The notes below the pieces were generated by a model, which made no database searches, was not told where the DNA came from, and saw nothing but the letters and a program-made list of their open reading frames with translations. A DNA stretch of 64,000 nucleotides from Rhizobiaceae bacterium. Lineage in GTDB: Bacteria; Pseudomonadota; Alphaproteobacteria; Rhizobiales; Rhizobiaceae. This document shows positions 24,162 to 32,847 of this stretch, one piece after another. The stretch lies in NCBI GenBank assembly GCA_028279875.1, contig JANQMU010000118.1:1-64000 (forward strand), written 5' to 3'. A program made the position numbers and the translations under genes. Each line of letters begins with the position of its first letter. Position 1 is the first letter of the stretch.

Positions 24162-25730
24162 TTACTGAGTCGCCGCGGCCATTTCCCTGGCGCCCAGGAC
24201 CTCATTCATGACGTGAAACACCGTCGTGTTGTCGACGAAATCGCCGTCCCATCCATAGGTGTCGCCCCATAGTTGGGCGGCCTCGATATCGGTGCGCGTA
24301 AACCCGGCGAAGAGTTCGGCGCCCGGACCGATCGCCCAGAGTGGAACCAGCTCGTTGGTGTGGTTGCGTGAAGAGAACTGGTAACCCGGCATCCTGCTGG
24401 TGCCACGGTCCTGCACCGCCAGATATTCGTTGAACACATCCTCCGTCGGGTCGAAGCGAGCGGCGAGAAGCGCCTCATCGCTGCGATCCGCCGCGACAGG
24501 GCCACCCTTGCCGTTGGTCCAGGTGCCTTCACCCCAGATACCGCCGCATTCGTGATCCGATGTGACTATCAACAGGGTCTCGTCCCAGCTGGAGTTTTCC
24601 TCGACCCATTGGATGACGGCATCGACGGCCAGGTTGAAGTCGATCTGCTCCTCGATGTATCGGGGCATGTTGTTGGCGTGACCCATCCAGTCGATCGCAC
24701 CGCCTTCAATCATCACGAAGAAGCCGTCCTCGTCCTGTGAGAGAACATTGAGCGCGCCAAGGCTCATGGTGGCGAGATCCGGCACCACCGGGTTGTAGGC
24801 CATGCCTGAGGGCGTGTCGCCGTCGGGCAGGCCCTCGCGGCTGGCCTGAAGGGTCGACCCGGCGCGGGCAATGCCGACCACGCGCTCGGGCACATTTTTG
24901 CCGGCGGCGAGCGCTTCGAAATCTGCCTTGGCGTCGATGAAGGAAAAGCCGTTCAGGCCACCGTCGCTGGTCAGCGCCGTCAGTGTTTTGGAGCCGCCGA
25001 CGAAGCGGAAAGCGTCCTCATCCTCGGGCTCGATTCGGTTGCCGCTGTTATCATAGAGTGGATGGCCGGCGCCCATGATGACATCGAGATCGCTCGCCAC
25101 CATCTCGTTGAAGATCTCCACATAATTGTTGCGCGAGATGTTGTGCGCGATCACCGCGGCCGGGGTTGCGTGCGACACCATCACCGAAGCAACCGAGCCC
25201 GCGGCGCGGCCCTGATCCATCGCGATTTGTGCAATCGTGCGGAAGTTCTCCTTGCCGGTCCAATCCTGATTGATGCGGCCGTTCGAGGTCTTGCGCCCAG
25301 CCATCAGCGCGGTCCCCGCGGCAGCGCTGTCCGTGTAGGAGGTATAGCGCTCACCCACCGGCGAGAAATCGTTCCGCATCGTATTCTCGAACCGCGTCCA
25401 GCGTGTTGTCGGATCATAGCCCTGCGCCACCGCGCCGGCGGCCAATCTGACGTCTTCGCCACTTGGGAGCACCCTGCCTTTACCATCGATCAGGTTGAGC
25501 GAGTGGTGGTCGAGGCCGTACACGACGGGGGTCGCCCCGCCTGGGCGCGCAACCTGGTAGGATTGTTTGCCGGCAAGGCCCTGATAGTAGTCTGCAGCGA
25601 GCCAGCCGTTGAAGCCGATACCGTCTGACACCATCAGGATGACGTTCTTTGCGCCCTGGCCCTGTGCAAACGCCGGAAGAGCGAGCGCAACTGAAAGAGC
25701 CGTGGCGAGAAGCAGTCTGGTAGCATTCAT
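24162..25730 (-). CDS. Alkaline phosphatase, secreted (PhoA superfamily)
   Basis: A 522-aa periplasmic or secreted phosphomonoesterase. The signal peptide is LLLATALSVALALPAFA, cleaved near residue 22. Active-site elements: metal Asp in ILMVSDGIGFN, nucleophile Ser in TDSAAAGTALMAGRKT, EGGAIDWMGHANN and the zinc-binding SDHECGG. ATG at 25730 with GAGGTGA upstream. It is monocistronic and points away from the DMT gene. Phosphate-starvation control would be expected, but no clear Pho box was found upstream. Confidence 0.94.
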   Translation of the reverse strand: MNATRLLLATALSVALALPAFAQGQGAKNVILMVSDGIGFNGWLAADYYQGLAGKQSYQVARPGGATPVVYGLDHHSLNLIDGKGRVLPSGEDVRLAAGAVAQGYDPTTRWTRFENTMRNDFSPVGERYTSYTDSAAAGTALMAGRKTSNGRINQDWTGKENFRTIAQIAMDQGRAAGSVASVMVSHATPAAVIAHNISRNNYVEIFNEMVASDLDVIMGAGHPLYDNSGNRIEPEDEDAFRFVGGSKTLTALTSDGGLNGFSFIDAKADFEALAAGKNVPERVVGIARAGSTLQASREGLPDGDTPSGMAYNPVVPDLATMSLGALNVLSQDEDGFFVMIEGGAIDWMGHANNMPRYIEEQIDFNLAVDAVIQWVEENSSWDETLLIVTSDHECGGIWGEGTWTNGKGGPVAADRSDEALLAARFDPTEDVFNEYLAVQDRGTSRMPGYQFSSRNHTNELVPLWAIGPGAELFAGFTRTDIEAAQLWGDTYGWDGDFVDNTTVFHVMNEVLGAREMAAATQ

Positions 25731-26164
25731 TGTCATCACCTCTATGATTTTTAAGTGAATGACGAAAACGATACGGCGCGATTTTAACATGCATATTTCA
25801 CACAGGTTATCGGTATGTGACAATGGCGTTGAGAATGAGGGATAAATCAGCGGGCTCTCAGGCGCGATCCGCTGGCAAAGCACCAGAGAACAAGGGCTGT
25901 GACGAAGCTGACAACTGTTCGGCACAATCCCGGCTGCGATAGCAATATCACCGTTGAATGACCTTTTCCCCAAATCGGGGTGACCACAGCCTAGCGCCCA
26001 ACCAGTCCGGTTTTAGAAATTCTTCCGAATTCCTTCAGGTGATTTGACTCCGACAGGCTTAGATCGTCTGCGGGTTGGAGCGCGGACCTGCGTCAATGCC
26101 GGTTTCGCAGCCTGACCTGCTGCCTGCACGGCAAAAGCCACTGAACCATTGCATGGAGAAGGAT
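25731..26164. other. Phosphatase-DMT divergent intergenic region
   Basis: A 434-bp gene-free region. The left part is AT-rich (GCGCGATTTTAACATGCATA) and should contain the phosphatase promoter. The right part contains the repeat operator at 26015-26064 in front of the DMT gene. Nothing else was recognised. Confidence 0.4.
26015..26064 (+). promoter_or_regulatory. Candidate winged-helix operator and promoter, site 2 (DMT exporter)
   Basis: GAAATTC at 26016-26022 and GAATTCC at 26027-26033 are spaced 11 bp and run into TCAGGT (26035-26040). After 19 nt comes TAGAT at 26060-26064. The layout matches sites at 2372 and 30543. The 11-bp direct-repeat period is what PhoB/OmpR-type winged helices bind, overlapping the -35 region. 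Confidence 0.55.
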
Positions 26165-27094
26165 ATGCCGAGGATCTTCCTGGCCCACATCGCGGCGGCC
26201 ACAGCGGCCCTGAGTGCAGGCGCTGCCGTCGTCGCCACGCGGTATGTCGTCGGCGAAACGGATCCGGCGGCGCTCGCGCTTTACCGCTACGTCATTTCCA
26301 TTCTCTGCTTTGCGCCGCTATTGCCCTTCATCTGGCCGTCCCATCGCCTGGCCGCATCTGATTATGCCGCCATAGCTCTGCTTGGAATCATCTTCTTCGG
26401 GCTTTTTCCATGGGCCTTCAATGCGTCCCTGCAATATATCCCGGCAGCCCGGGGCGCGGTCGGCCTTGCCACGATTCCGATCCAGACTCTGATCGTGGCG
26501 GCCCTGTTCGGACGCGAGACGATCACCCGGCCGCGGGCGCTCGGCGTCGCCCTTGCCTTTCTCGGCATCGCCGTGGTTTTCGGCCCCGAAGCGGCAAAGG
26601 CGAATTCACCGGATACGCTTCTCGGCGATGCCCTGATGCTCCTCGGCGCGCTTTGCGCGGCCATCTATTCGGTTTTCAGCCGCGCTTCCCTGGTGCGCCA
26701 TGGTGCGCTTTTCGTCACCGCGCTTGCCATGATGTTCGCCGTCCTTGCGCTGCTGCCGGTCGTCCACTGGCAAACCGGTCTGTCGGCGCTTCCGTCCTTT
26801 TCCGCAAGAGGCTGGATCGCCGTGTTTTTCCTTGGAACCTGCGCCGGAGCGATCCAGTTTTCCCTCTTTACCTGGGCGCTGCGATGGCTGCCGCCGACCA
26901 CGACCGTTCTCTACCTGACATTGAACCCTGTCAGCGCCATGCTGCTTGGTCACCTGCTGATGAATGAGCAACTGACCCCGGCTCTGGTGGCGGGCCTGAT
27001 GCTGGTCCTTGCCGGCATATTCGTCGGCAGCGGCGTCATGATCACGCTGAAAGCACGGTGGCTGCCAGGCCGGTCTCCTTTTGAAACCTCATAG
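26165..27094 (+). CDS. EamA/DMT-superfamily transporter
   Basis: A 309-aa inner-membrane protein with ten predicted TM segments in two EamA repeats (residues about 5-135 and 150-295). Typical features are SAGAAVVATRYVVGETDPAAL in the first repeat and YLTLNPVSAMLLGHLLMNEQ in the second. These proteins usually export metabolites; the substrate is unknown. The ATG at 26165 follows GGAGAAGG; an earlier in-frame ATG (26153) overlaps that ribosome site. The AraC regulator gene follows after 14 nt, so the two are probably cotranscribed. The shared operator lies upstream. Confidence 0.92.
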   Translation: MPRIFLAHIAAATAALSAGAAVVATRYVVGETDPAALALYRYVISILCFAPLLPFIWPSHRLAASDYAAIALLGIIFFGLFPWAFNASLQYIPAARGAVGLATIPIQTLIVAALFGRETITRPRALGVALAFLGIAVVFGPEAAKANSPDTLLGDALMLLGALCAAIYSVFSRASLVRHGALFVTALAMMFAVLALLPVVHWQTGLSALPSFSARGWIAVFFLGTCAGAIQFSLFTWALRWLPPTTTVLYLTLNPVSAMLLGHLLMNEQLTPALVAGLMLVLAGIFVGSGVMITLKARWLPGRSPFETS

Positions 27095-27108
27095 CGGGCA
27101 GGATTGAA

Positions 27109-28089
27109 ATGCTGAGTGATCCTTTGACAGATATTGTCAGGTCTCTTGACCTGTCTGGAGCGGTCTTCCTGAACACCGAGTTCAACGCCCCATGGGCGAT
27201 CGCCGCGGATGCGATCCGGGCAGATGGCCGGCCCTTCAAGCCGGCCCCGCGTCAGATCATGGCCTACCATATGGTCACCGAGGGCGAGGCAATCGTGTCT
27301 CTCGCCAGATCTTCCGATTGCCGGCAATACCGTCGGGTAAAGGCCGGCGAAGTGATTTTTCTGCCATCGAACGCCCCGCACAGATTAGCTGGTGGAACAG
27401 GGCAGCACGCTGTCTCCAGTGACAACCTTCTGTCTCTGTCCACGCGTCATCGGGGGCCTATACGGATCGCATATGGCGGCGCTGGGGTACGGACGCAGAT
27501 CCTTTGCAGCTTCATGGCCAGCAATTCGGAGCCAAGTCCTCTGTTCGGTACACTGTCCGAACTGCTGGTCATCAGCATCGAGCGCATCGAAACGCGGCGC
27601 TGGATCGAAGCCTCGCTCGCAATGGCTGCACGGGAATTCACTCCTGGTCGCCGGTCGGATCATGCGACGGTGTCCGGATTGTGCCGCCTGCTTCTGATCG
27701 AGGCCTTGCGGAACTGTGTCGAACAGACCCGGTCGCCGGACGGGTGGCTCAACGGCATGGCACATCCGCGCATCGGTCGTGCCCTTGCCCGCATCCACAC
27801 CAATCCTGCATCCCCGCCGCGTGTCGAGCAATTGGCGCAGGAAATCGGCATGTCGCGGTCTGCCTTCGTTGACAGATTTACCGAGGTGATGGGCGTTGGC
27901 CCGCGCCGATACATCCTCACTCACAGGATGGAAACGGCAGCGGCGCTTTTGCGCGAGAACGGCCTCACCACGGCGGAGATTGCCTATCGTGTTGGATATG
28001 ACGCGCCGGAGGCGTTTTCACGTGCATTCAAGAGGGAAACCGGCCGATCGCCCATCGAGTGGCGGTTACATTCCAGCGCCGACGCATAG
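27109..28089 (+). CDS. AraC-family regulator with cupin domain
   Basis: A 326-aa protein: N-terminal AraC-binding/cupin_6 domain (about 10-190, with KAGEVIFLPSNAPHRLAGG) and C-terminal AraC double helix-turn-helix (VEQLAQEIGMSRSAFVDRF, TTAEIAYRVGYDAPEAFSRA, GRSPIEWR). Such regulators often control an adjacent transporter or hydrolase. GCAGGA precedes the ATG. It lies directly behind the DMT gene and converges with the alpha/beta hydrolase gene. Confidence 0.93.
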   Translation: MLSDPLTDIVRSLDLSGAVFLNTEFNAPWAIAADAIRADGRPFKPAPRQIMAYHMVTEGEAIVSLARSSDCRQYRRVKAGEVIFLPSNAPHRLAGGTGQHAVSSDNLLSLSTRHRGPIRIAYGGAGVRTQILCSFMASNSEPSPLFGTLSELLVISIERIETRRWIEASLAMAAREFTPGRRSDHATVSGLCRLLLIEALRNCVEQTRSPDGWLNGMAHPRIGRALARIHTNPASPPRVEQLAQEIGMSRSAFVDRFTEVMGVGPRRYILTHRMETAAALLRENGLTTAEIAYRVGYDAPEAFSRAFKRETGRSPIEWRLHSSADA

Positions 28090-28103
28090 GGTCAAGGGTC
28101 ACC

Positions 28104-28946
28104 TCAGCCCATTGTCCTGACATGATGATCGGCGTTGAACGCGCAAAGATGTCCTGCAACCAGTTCGGCCACCGCGTTGCGGAATGTAAACGGCCCGAGA
28201 TGACCGGCACCGGTGACTTCAACCAGGCGTGCCGCCGGGATCTCCGCCACCAGCAATTCGCCGATCCGCTTGGTTTGCCGGTGAGTCTGACTTCCGACAA
28301 TCAGTGTTGTCGGTTGCTTCAGGCGCTGCAACGCGGTTGTCGGTTCGAAAAGCAATGCGCCAAAATCAAGTGGGCATTTCGATATCCAGTCTGTCAGCGC
28401 GGCCCGGCGATCGCGGCGCAATTCCTGCCAGGCACCCTGTCCGCCCCAGAAATCGGTAAAAACCTGTGCCGCGAAGCCCGGGCAGCCCTCGCTGATGGCG
28501 TCGCTGATCGAGTTCGCCAGAATTCGGATTTCCTCGAACATCGCAAGGTCTTCCGGTACGGACCGGTTGAGCAGGCTGAACATGGTCGGTTCATAGAGGC
28601 AAAGCGAGGCCACCAGTTCCGGATGGTTCCGTGCAATATGCAGCGCGACGGCGCCACCATAGGAGTGGCCGACCAGATGCGCCGGGCCGGATTGTCGACG
28701 TAACCGCGCAATCAGCGGCTTCGCCTCTTCGGCCAGGGCGTAGCTCGTCATTGACCAGCCTGCTGCAACCGCTTCCGGACCGGCCAGGTTCGGACATATC
28801 AGACGAAAGTCCGGATCAAGTCGCTGGACCAGATGCTGCCACTGGGTGTGATCCGCACCGGAGCAGTGAAGGGCCATGACCGGGATGTCATCTCGGTCAT
28901 GGCGTGGGCAATATGAGATTCCCTGCCGGTTTTCCATTGCTTGCAT
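28104..28946 (-). CDS. Alpha/beta-fold hydrolase
   Basis: A 280-aa protein with the nucleophile elbow GHSYGGA and the C-terminal histidine in TGAGHLGPF. The usual acid after strand 6 is not evident: the segment reads LIVGSQTHRQTKRIGE, with Ser/Gln/Thr where Asp is expected, so the charge relay may use another residue. No signal peptide. The ATG at 28946 has GAGGAA about 8 nt upstream. The substrate is unknown. It converges with the AraC regulator gene and is divergent from the winged-helix/TPR regulator. Confidence 0.88.
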   Translation of the reverse strand: MQAMENRQGISYCPRHDRDDIPVMALHCSGADHTQWQHLVQRLDPDFRLICPNLAGPEAVAAGWSMTSYALAEEAKPLIARLRRQSGPAHLVGHSYGGAVALHIARNHPELVASLCLYEPTMFSLLNRSVPEDLAMFEEIRILANSISDAISEGCPGFAAQVFTDFWGGQGAWQELRRDRRAALTDWISKCPLDFGALLFEPTTALQRLKQPTTLIVGSQTHRQTKRIGELLVAEIPAARLVEVTGAGHLGPFTFRNAVAELVAGHLCAFNADHHVRTMG

Positions 28947-29281
28947 GTCGCGGTTCCTCGGGGCTTCTTTCTCGGTATGCGCGCTGTCCGTGCCATGCGC
29001 CGGACTGCTTCCGATGCGCCTGCATATCTGCAGCGAAATCGTCACGGAATGACCGCTTGACCATTCGACATGACCGAACCACCAAACATGTTCACGCATG
29101 CGTGTGTTGGAACCGGCCACCGGGTTTGAGCGCTTTCGCCGTTGAGACGTGCTGTCACGGTGTTGTCACGCGACCGTGAAACGGTCCGGCGGTTCGGTCA
29201 TCATTCCCAGTCGTTTCGTCATTCGTGGTCGGCGATGCGTTCCTTACAGCATCGGGCAAGCGACACGGAGACCATGCGACC
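28947..29281. other. Hydrolase-regulator divergent intergenic region
   Basis: A 335-bp region with no supported gene. It must contain the promoters of the hydrolase and the winged-helix/TPR regulator. The 11-bp-period operator found elsewhere was looked for here and not seen. A short symmetric ACGCATGCGTGT lies near 29094-29105. Confidence 0.35.
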
Positions 29282-30499
29282 ATGCACAGGACGATGCCCT
29301 TTCGAATTGCCGACTGGCGCGTAGAGCCGGGATCGCGCACCATCACCGACGGCGTGCGAAAACGCCGGCTGTCGCCGCGGGCCCTGGAATCGCTGCTCAT
29401 GCTGGTGCGCGCCGACGGTGAGGTCGTCACACGGCAGGAACTACTGGATACCGTGTGGCACGGCGTCACGGTCGGCGAGGAGTCCGTCACCACCGCGATC
29501 GCCGAGATACGGCGCTGTTTCAGCAACCGCGATCTGATCGAGACCATCCCCCGGACCGGATATCGGATGGCGGCAAAATCCGAAGTGTCCCTCGCGCCGG
29601 CCCCGGCGAGCGGCGGTCGTGTCGATGCGGATTGCGAATTCAGCCTCGAGGCCTATCTCCAGTGTGTCGAAGCCCGGAGGCTGAGCCGTTTCGGCGATTG
29701 GCATGACATCCACAGGGCCGGCGAGATCATGGAAGAGGCCACCCGCATGGCGCCGCACTGTGCAGCGACACGGGCGGAATACACCTTGGTGCTCGCCTTC
29801 CGGGCGCTGTTCTGCGCCGGCGATGCAGCGGCGTGCGATCAGGCCGTTGCCCTGGCCGACGAGGCCGTAAATCATCGCCCGGGGCTGGCGACAAACCATC
29901 TGGCCCTGGGCCTTGCCCTGACGACGCGCCATGACGGGCGCGGCGCCAGAAGAGCTTTTGAAAAGGCCCTCGCGCTGGATCCGAACAATGGAGAAGCCTG
30001 GTATCTGTGCAGTTTGATGTTCGCCGCCTTCGGCGCTTGCCGCTCTGCCAGCCTCGCGGCAGAACGCTGTACCGTGCTGCAGCCGGATGACTACCGGTCG
30101 TTTATCCTCGCCGCGTCCTTTCGCAACGCGATGGGCGACACCGAACTTGGACAATCCATGGGCAGGGCGGGGGCCATGCGACTGGCGCTGCGCCTCGCCG
30201 AAAACCCGGAGGAGCCGCGCGGTCGCGCAGCCGAATGCGCTCTTCTGGCGTTGTGCGGCCAGGGTGACGGAGCGTTTCAGTCGATCACCGCGCGCAGCCG
30301 CGATCGCTCGGCGCTGCAGTTTTACGCGGTCACCGCGCTGACTACACTCGGCGAAACGCGCCACGCTCTCGATGAGTTGGAACGCCTGGTTGACGAAGGT
30401 CATCGCAATGCCGGCTGGTTGTGTTTCAATCCGACGATCGCTCCCCTGCGCCACGAGCGGCGCTACCAGCGCCTGATGAGAAATCTGCGCTTCGACTGA
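29282..30499 (+). CDS. CadC-like winged-helix regulator with TPR-like C-terminal domain
   Basis: A 405-aa protein. Residues about 5-95 are an OmpR/CadC winged helix (LSPRALESLLMLVRADGEVV, LLDTVWHGVTVGEESVT, TIPRTGYRM). The remainder is TPR-like and Ala-rich (THNHLALGLAL-type helices, RRAFEKALALDPNNGEAWYL). There is no TM segment, unlike CadC. Its DNA-binding helix is strikingly similar to that of the regulator at 1-2355 (VW.GVTVGEE..T.AIAE). It sits just upstream of the OsmC operon and an operator copy, so it is the best candidate regulator of that operon. Confidence 0.88.
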   Translation: MHRTMPFRIADWRVEPGSRTITDGVRKRRLSPRALESLLMLVRADGEVVTRQELLDTVWHGVTVGEESVTTAIAEIRRCFSNRDLIETIPRTGYRMAAKSEVSLAPAPASGGRVDADCEFSLEAYLQCVEARRLSRFGDWHDIHRAGEIMEEATRMAPHCAATRAEYTLVLAFRALFCAGDAAACDQAVALADEAVNHRPGLATNHLALGLALTTRHDGRGARRAFEKALALDPNNGEAWYLCSLMFAAFGACRSASLAAERCTVLQPDDYRSFILAASFRNAMGDTELGQSMGRAGAMRLALRLAENPEEPRGRAAECALLALCGQGDGAFQSITARSRDRSALQFYAVTALTTLGETRHALDELERLVDEGHRNAGWLCFNPTIAPLRHERRYQRLMRNLRFD

Positions 30500-30542
30500 G
30501 CATCGCCCGATTCTCTGGAACGTCCCGTCCGCAGGCAACATT

Positions 30543-30593
30543 CAGAACTTCTTATGAATTCCCTCAGGTTTCCGAGGCCTGCGCTCCGTACAT
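30543..30593 (+). promoter_or_regulatory. Candidate winged-helix operator and promoter, site 3 (OsmC operon)
   Basis: GAACTTC (30545-30551) and GAATTCC (30556-30562) are 11 bp apart and followed by TCAGGT (30564-30569). After 19 nt comes TACAT at 30589-30593. The OsmC start is 61 nt downstream. It matches the sites at 2372 and 26015 in order, spacing and orientation. Confidence 0.55.
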
Positions 30594-30654
30594 GGGGCCA
30601 CGGGTCGAGCGGATCGTTCGCCCGACCGACTGATTATCAACAGGAGACTGAAAC

Positions 30655-31218
30655 ATGACACAGACACACAGCAACACCGTCAATAACGGCGTCAATGTCG
30701 AAGCGCTGCTGGGCGCCAGAGAGACGCTCGAAACGGCGCCGGAAGCCGCACAGTTCAAATGGCGCGCCCGCTGCGAGTGGATCGACGGCACACACAGCCG
30801 CAGCACGGTGTCCGGCTTCTTCGGCCTTGGCGAAGAGCAGCAGCGCAAATCGTCGCACGTTATCGAGGCTGATCATCCCGAACAGTTCGCCGCCGCCGAT
30901 ATGGCCGCGACACCGGCCGAAATCGCACTGTCCGCTCTCGCAAGTTGCCTGACCGCCGGCGTTGCCGCGGTGGCGCAGAATCGCGGGGTCCAGCTGAAGA
31001 GAGTCGCGGCGATTGTCGAGGGCGATATGGATCTCTACGGCATCCTCGGCATCGATGCCGATGTCCGCAACGGCTACAGCGACATTCGCGTCCGTTTCGA
31101 GATCGACGCCGACGCCAGCAAAGAGGACATCGCGGCACTGGTCGCACAGTCACAGAAACGCTCGGCCGTCTTCGACGTCATCACCAATCCAACCAACGTC
31201 CATGTGACGGTCGCCTGA
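30655..31218 (+). CDS. OsmC-family protein (first of two)
   Basis: A 187-aa OsmC/Ohr-fold protein. The conserved stretch RARCEWIDGTHSRSTVSGFF at residues 37-56 and the helix ALASCLTAGVAAVAQNRG carry the catalytic-type cysteine. The second cysteine of canonical Ohr/OsmC is replaced (QKRSAVFDVITNPTNVHV), so it may not be a standard thiol peroxidase. First gene of the operon, 61 nt behind the operator. A role in organic hydroperoxide or electrophile handling is inferred from the family. Confidence 0.9.
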   Translation: MTQTHSNTVNNGVNVEALLGARETLETAPEAAQFKWRARCEWIDGTHSRSTVSGFFGLGEEQQRKSSHVIEADHPEQFAAADMAATPAEIALSALASCLTAGVAAVAQNRGVQLKRVAAIVEGDMDLYGILGIDADVRNGYSDIRVRFEIDADASKEDIAALVAQSQKRSAVFDVITNPTNVHVTVA

Positions 31219-31304
31219 AGCGACACGCCGTTCGGACGCGGGCGCCGGCGCAAACAGCCGGCGCCCGCATTACCGGCGGCGCAACATCATCAAAGGAAAG
31301 AACA

Positions 31305-31586
31305 ATGCATACCGCAACACAGAGGAAACAGACCCTTGTAACGGTCCGGCATCTGGGCTTCGCAACCCGATTTCTCACGCTCCTTCGTCAGTTTTTCGTC
31401 GTGCGGGCCAGGCGCCTGACAGCCGAAAAGCTGCGCAGCCTCAACGATCACACGCTGCGGGATATCGGGCTCTCCCGACCCCATATCGCCGTCGCCGGTT
31501 GTCTGGATGATAGAGCCGCACGGAACGCGGACGAGGCGCCGATGCAAGACCGGTCGCCGAGCAACGACAGGACATTGAGGATATGA
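31305..31586 (+). CDS. DUF1127 protein (second)
   Basis: A 93-aa basic protein with the DUF1127 core RLTAEKLRSLNDHTLRDIGLSRPH and a longer acidic tail than the 52-aa relative at 4051. AAAGGAAAG lies upstream of the ATG. Its stop overlaps the monooxygenase start as ATGA (31583-31586), so translation is coupled. Function unknown; possibly an RNA-binding or regulatory small protein. Confidence 0.85.
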   Translation: MHTATQRKQTLVTVRHLGFATRFLTLLRQFFVVRARRLTAEKLRSLNDHTLRDIGLSRPHIAVAGCLDDRAARNADEAPMQDRSPSNDRTLRI

Positions 31587-32827
31587 AGCCGGTCTCGACC
31601 ATCATCATCGGCGCCGGCCAGTCGGGCCTGGCGATGAGCCGACAACTCATGCAGCGCGGGGTCGACCATGTCCTGGTCGACCGCGGCGCGATTGCCGACA
31701 CGTGGCGAACGCAGCGCTGGGACAGCCTGCGGCTGTTGACCCCCAACTGGGCCAACTGCCTGCTCGGCGACGAATATCAGGGACCCGACCCGGACGGCTA
31801 TATGGATGTTGCCGAGCTGGTCACCCGTCTGGAGGGCTACGCACACCGCACCAGTGCTCTGATTTACAGCGCAACGCAGGTGCATCGGGTTTGCCGGAGC
31901 GACAATGGCTACAAGCTCGAGACCAGCCAGGGCCCGCTGCACAGCCGCACCGTGGTGCTGGCGACGGGGGCGTTTGTGCAACCGGTTGTTCCGGCATTGC
32001 GCAGCGCCGTGCCCGGCACGGTGCATCAGACGACACCGAACGAATACAAAAGGCCCGGTGATTTGCCCGAAGGCGGCGTTCTGGTCGTCGGTGCCGCCGC
32101 GACCGGGGTGCAGCTGGCCCGCGAACTGCAGGCTTCCGGTCGGCAGGTCACATTGTCTATCGGCGGACATATCCGCCTGCCGCGCACCTATCGCGGCCAC
32201 GATATCGAATGGTGGCTGCATGCAATCGGCCTCGCCAATGAACGGTTCGACGCGGTGGACGACCTGGAACGGGCCCGCCGGCTGCCTTCGCCGCAATTGA
32301 TCGGCGGCCCCGATCCGGTCGACCTCAATGCGCTGCAGGAATGCGGCGTCGAGATCGTCGGACGCATCGCGGCAATTCGCGACGGACAGGCGCTGTTTTC
32401 CGGCGGCCTGCGCCATCTGTGCGCATCGGCCGACCTGAAGATGCATCGTCTGCTGGATGCGATCGATGCCTGGATCACCGAATGGGATCTCGATTCACAA
32501 CTGCCGGCGACGCCGCGGCCGGCGCCGACCAGATTGCCGGTCACGCCGCGGCTGAGTCGCAGCCTCGTCGATGGCGGCATTCGGTCCATCCTCTGGGCGA
32601 CGGGTTTTCGGCCGGATTTTTCATGGCTGGACGTGCCGGTCTTCGATCGCCGCGGACGTCTGCGCCATCATGGCGGCGTCGTCGACGCGCCCGGCCTCTA
32701 CGTTCTGGGCCTGCCGATCCTCCGGCGCCGCCAGTCGCACCAGATTTCAGGTGTCGGACATGACGCGGCGGAATTGTCATCGCATCTGCGAGCCCATCTG
32801 GACGGGCGTGCCAGCCAGGCCGCCTGA
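31583..32827 (+). CDS. Flavin-containing monooxygenase-like oxidoreductase
   Basis: A 414-aa protein with an N-terminal FAD-binding Rossmann motif (IIIGAGQSGLAMSRQL) and RWDSLRLLTPNW, typical of flavoprotein monooxygenases. A second dinucleotide motif for NADPH is GVLVVGAAATGVQLAREL near residue 165. The second ATG motif LWATGFRPDFSWL is near residue 335. Related enzymes oxygenate S, N or carbonyl substrates. Translationally coupled to the DUF1127 gene before it and followed by a second OsmC protein, which suggests the oxidised sulfur or electrophile chemistry is shared. Confidence 0.9.
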   Translation: MKPVSTIIIGAGQSGLAMSRQLMQRGVDHVLVDRGAIADTWRTQRWDSLRLLTPNWANCLLGDEYQGPDPDGYMDVAELVTRLEGYAHRTSALIYSATQVHRVCRSDNGYKLETSQGPLHSRTVVLATGAFVQPVVPALRSAVPGTVHQTTPNEYKRPGDLPEGGVLVVGAAATGVQLARELQASGRQVTLSIGGHIRLPRTYRGHDIEWWLHAIGLANERFDAVDDLERARRLPSPQLIGGPDPVDLNALQECGVEIVGRIAAIRDGQALFSGGLRHLCASADLKMHRLLDAIDAWITEWDLDSQLPATPRPAPTRLPVTPRLSRSLVDGGIRSILWATGFRPDFSWLDVPVFDRRGRLRHHGGVVDAPGLYVLGLPILRRRQSHQISGVGHDAAELSSHLRAHLDGRASQAA

Positions 32828-32847
32828 CGAGAAATCAGGAGATCCCC

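Noticed and set aside
25741..25830. Pho box upstream of the alkaline phosphatase
   Set aside because: TGTCACA and TGTGTGA are visible on the minus strand but are spaced 18 rather than 11 bp, so the PhoB repeat rule is not met.
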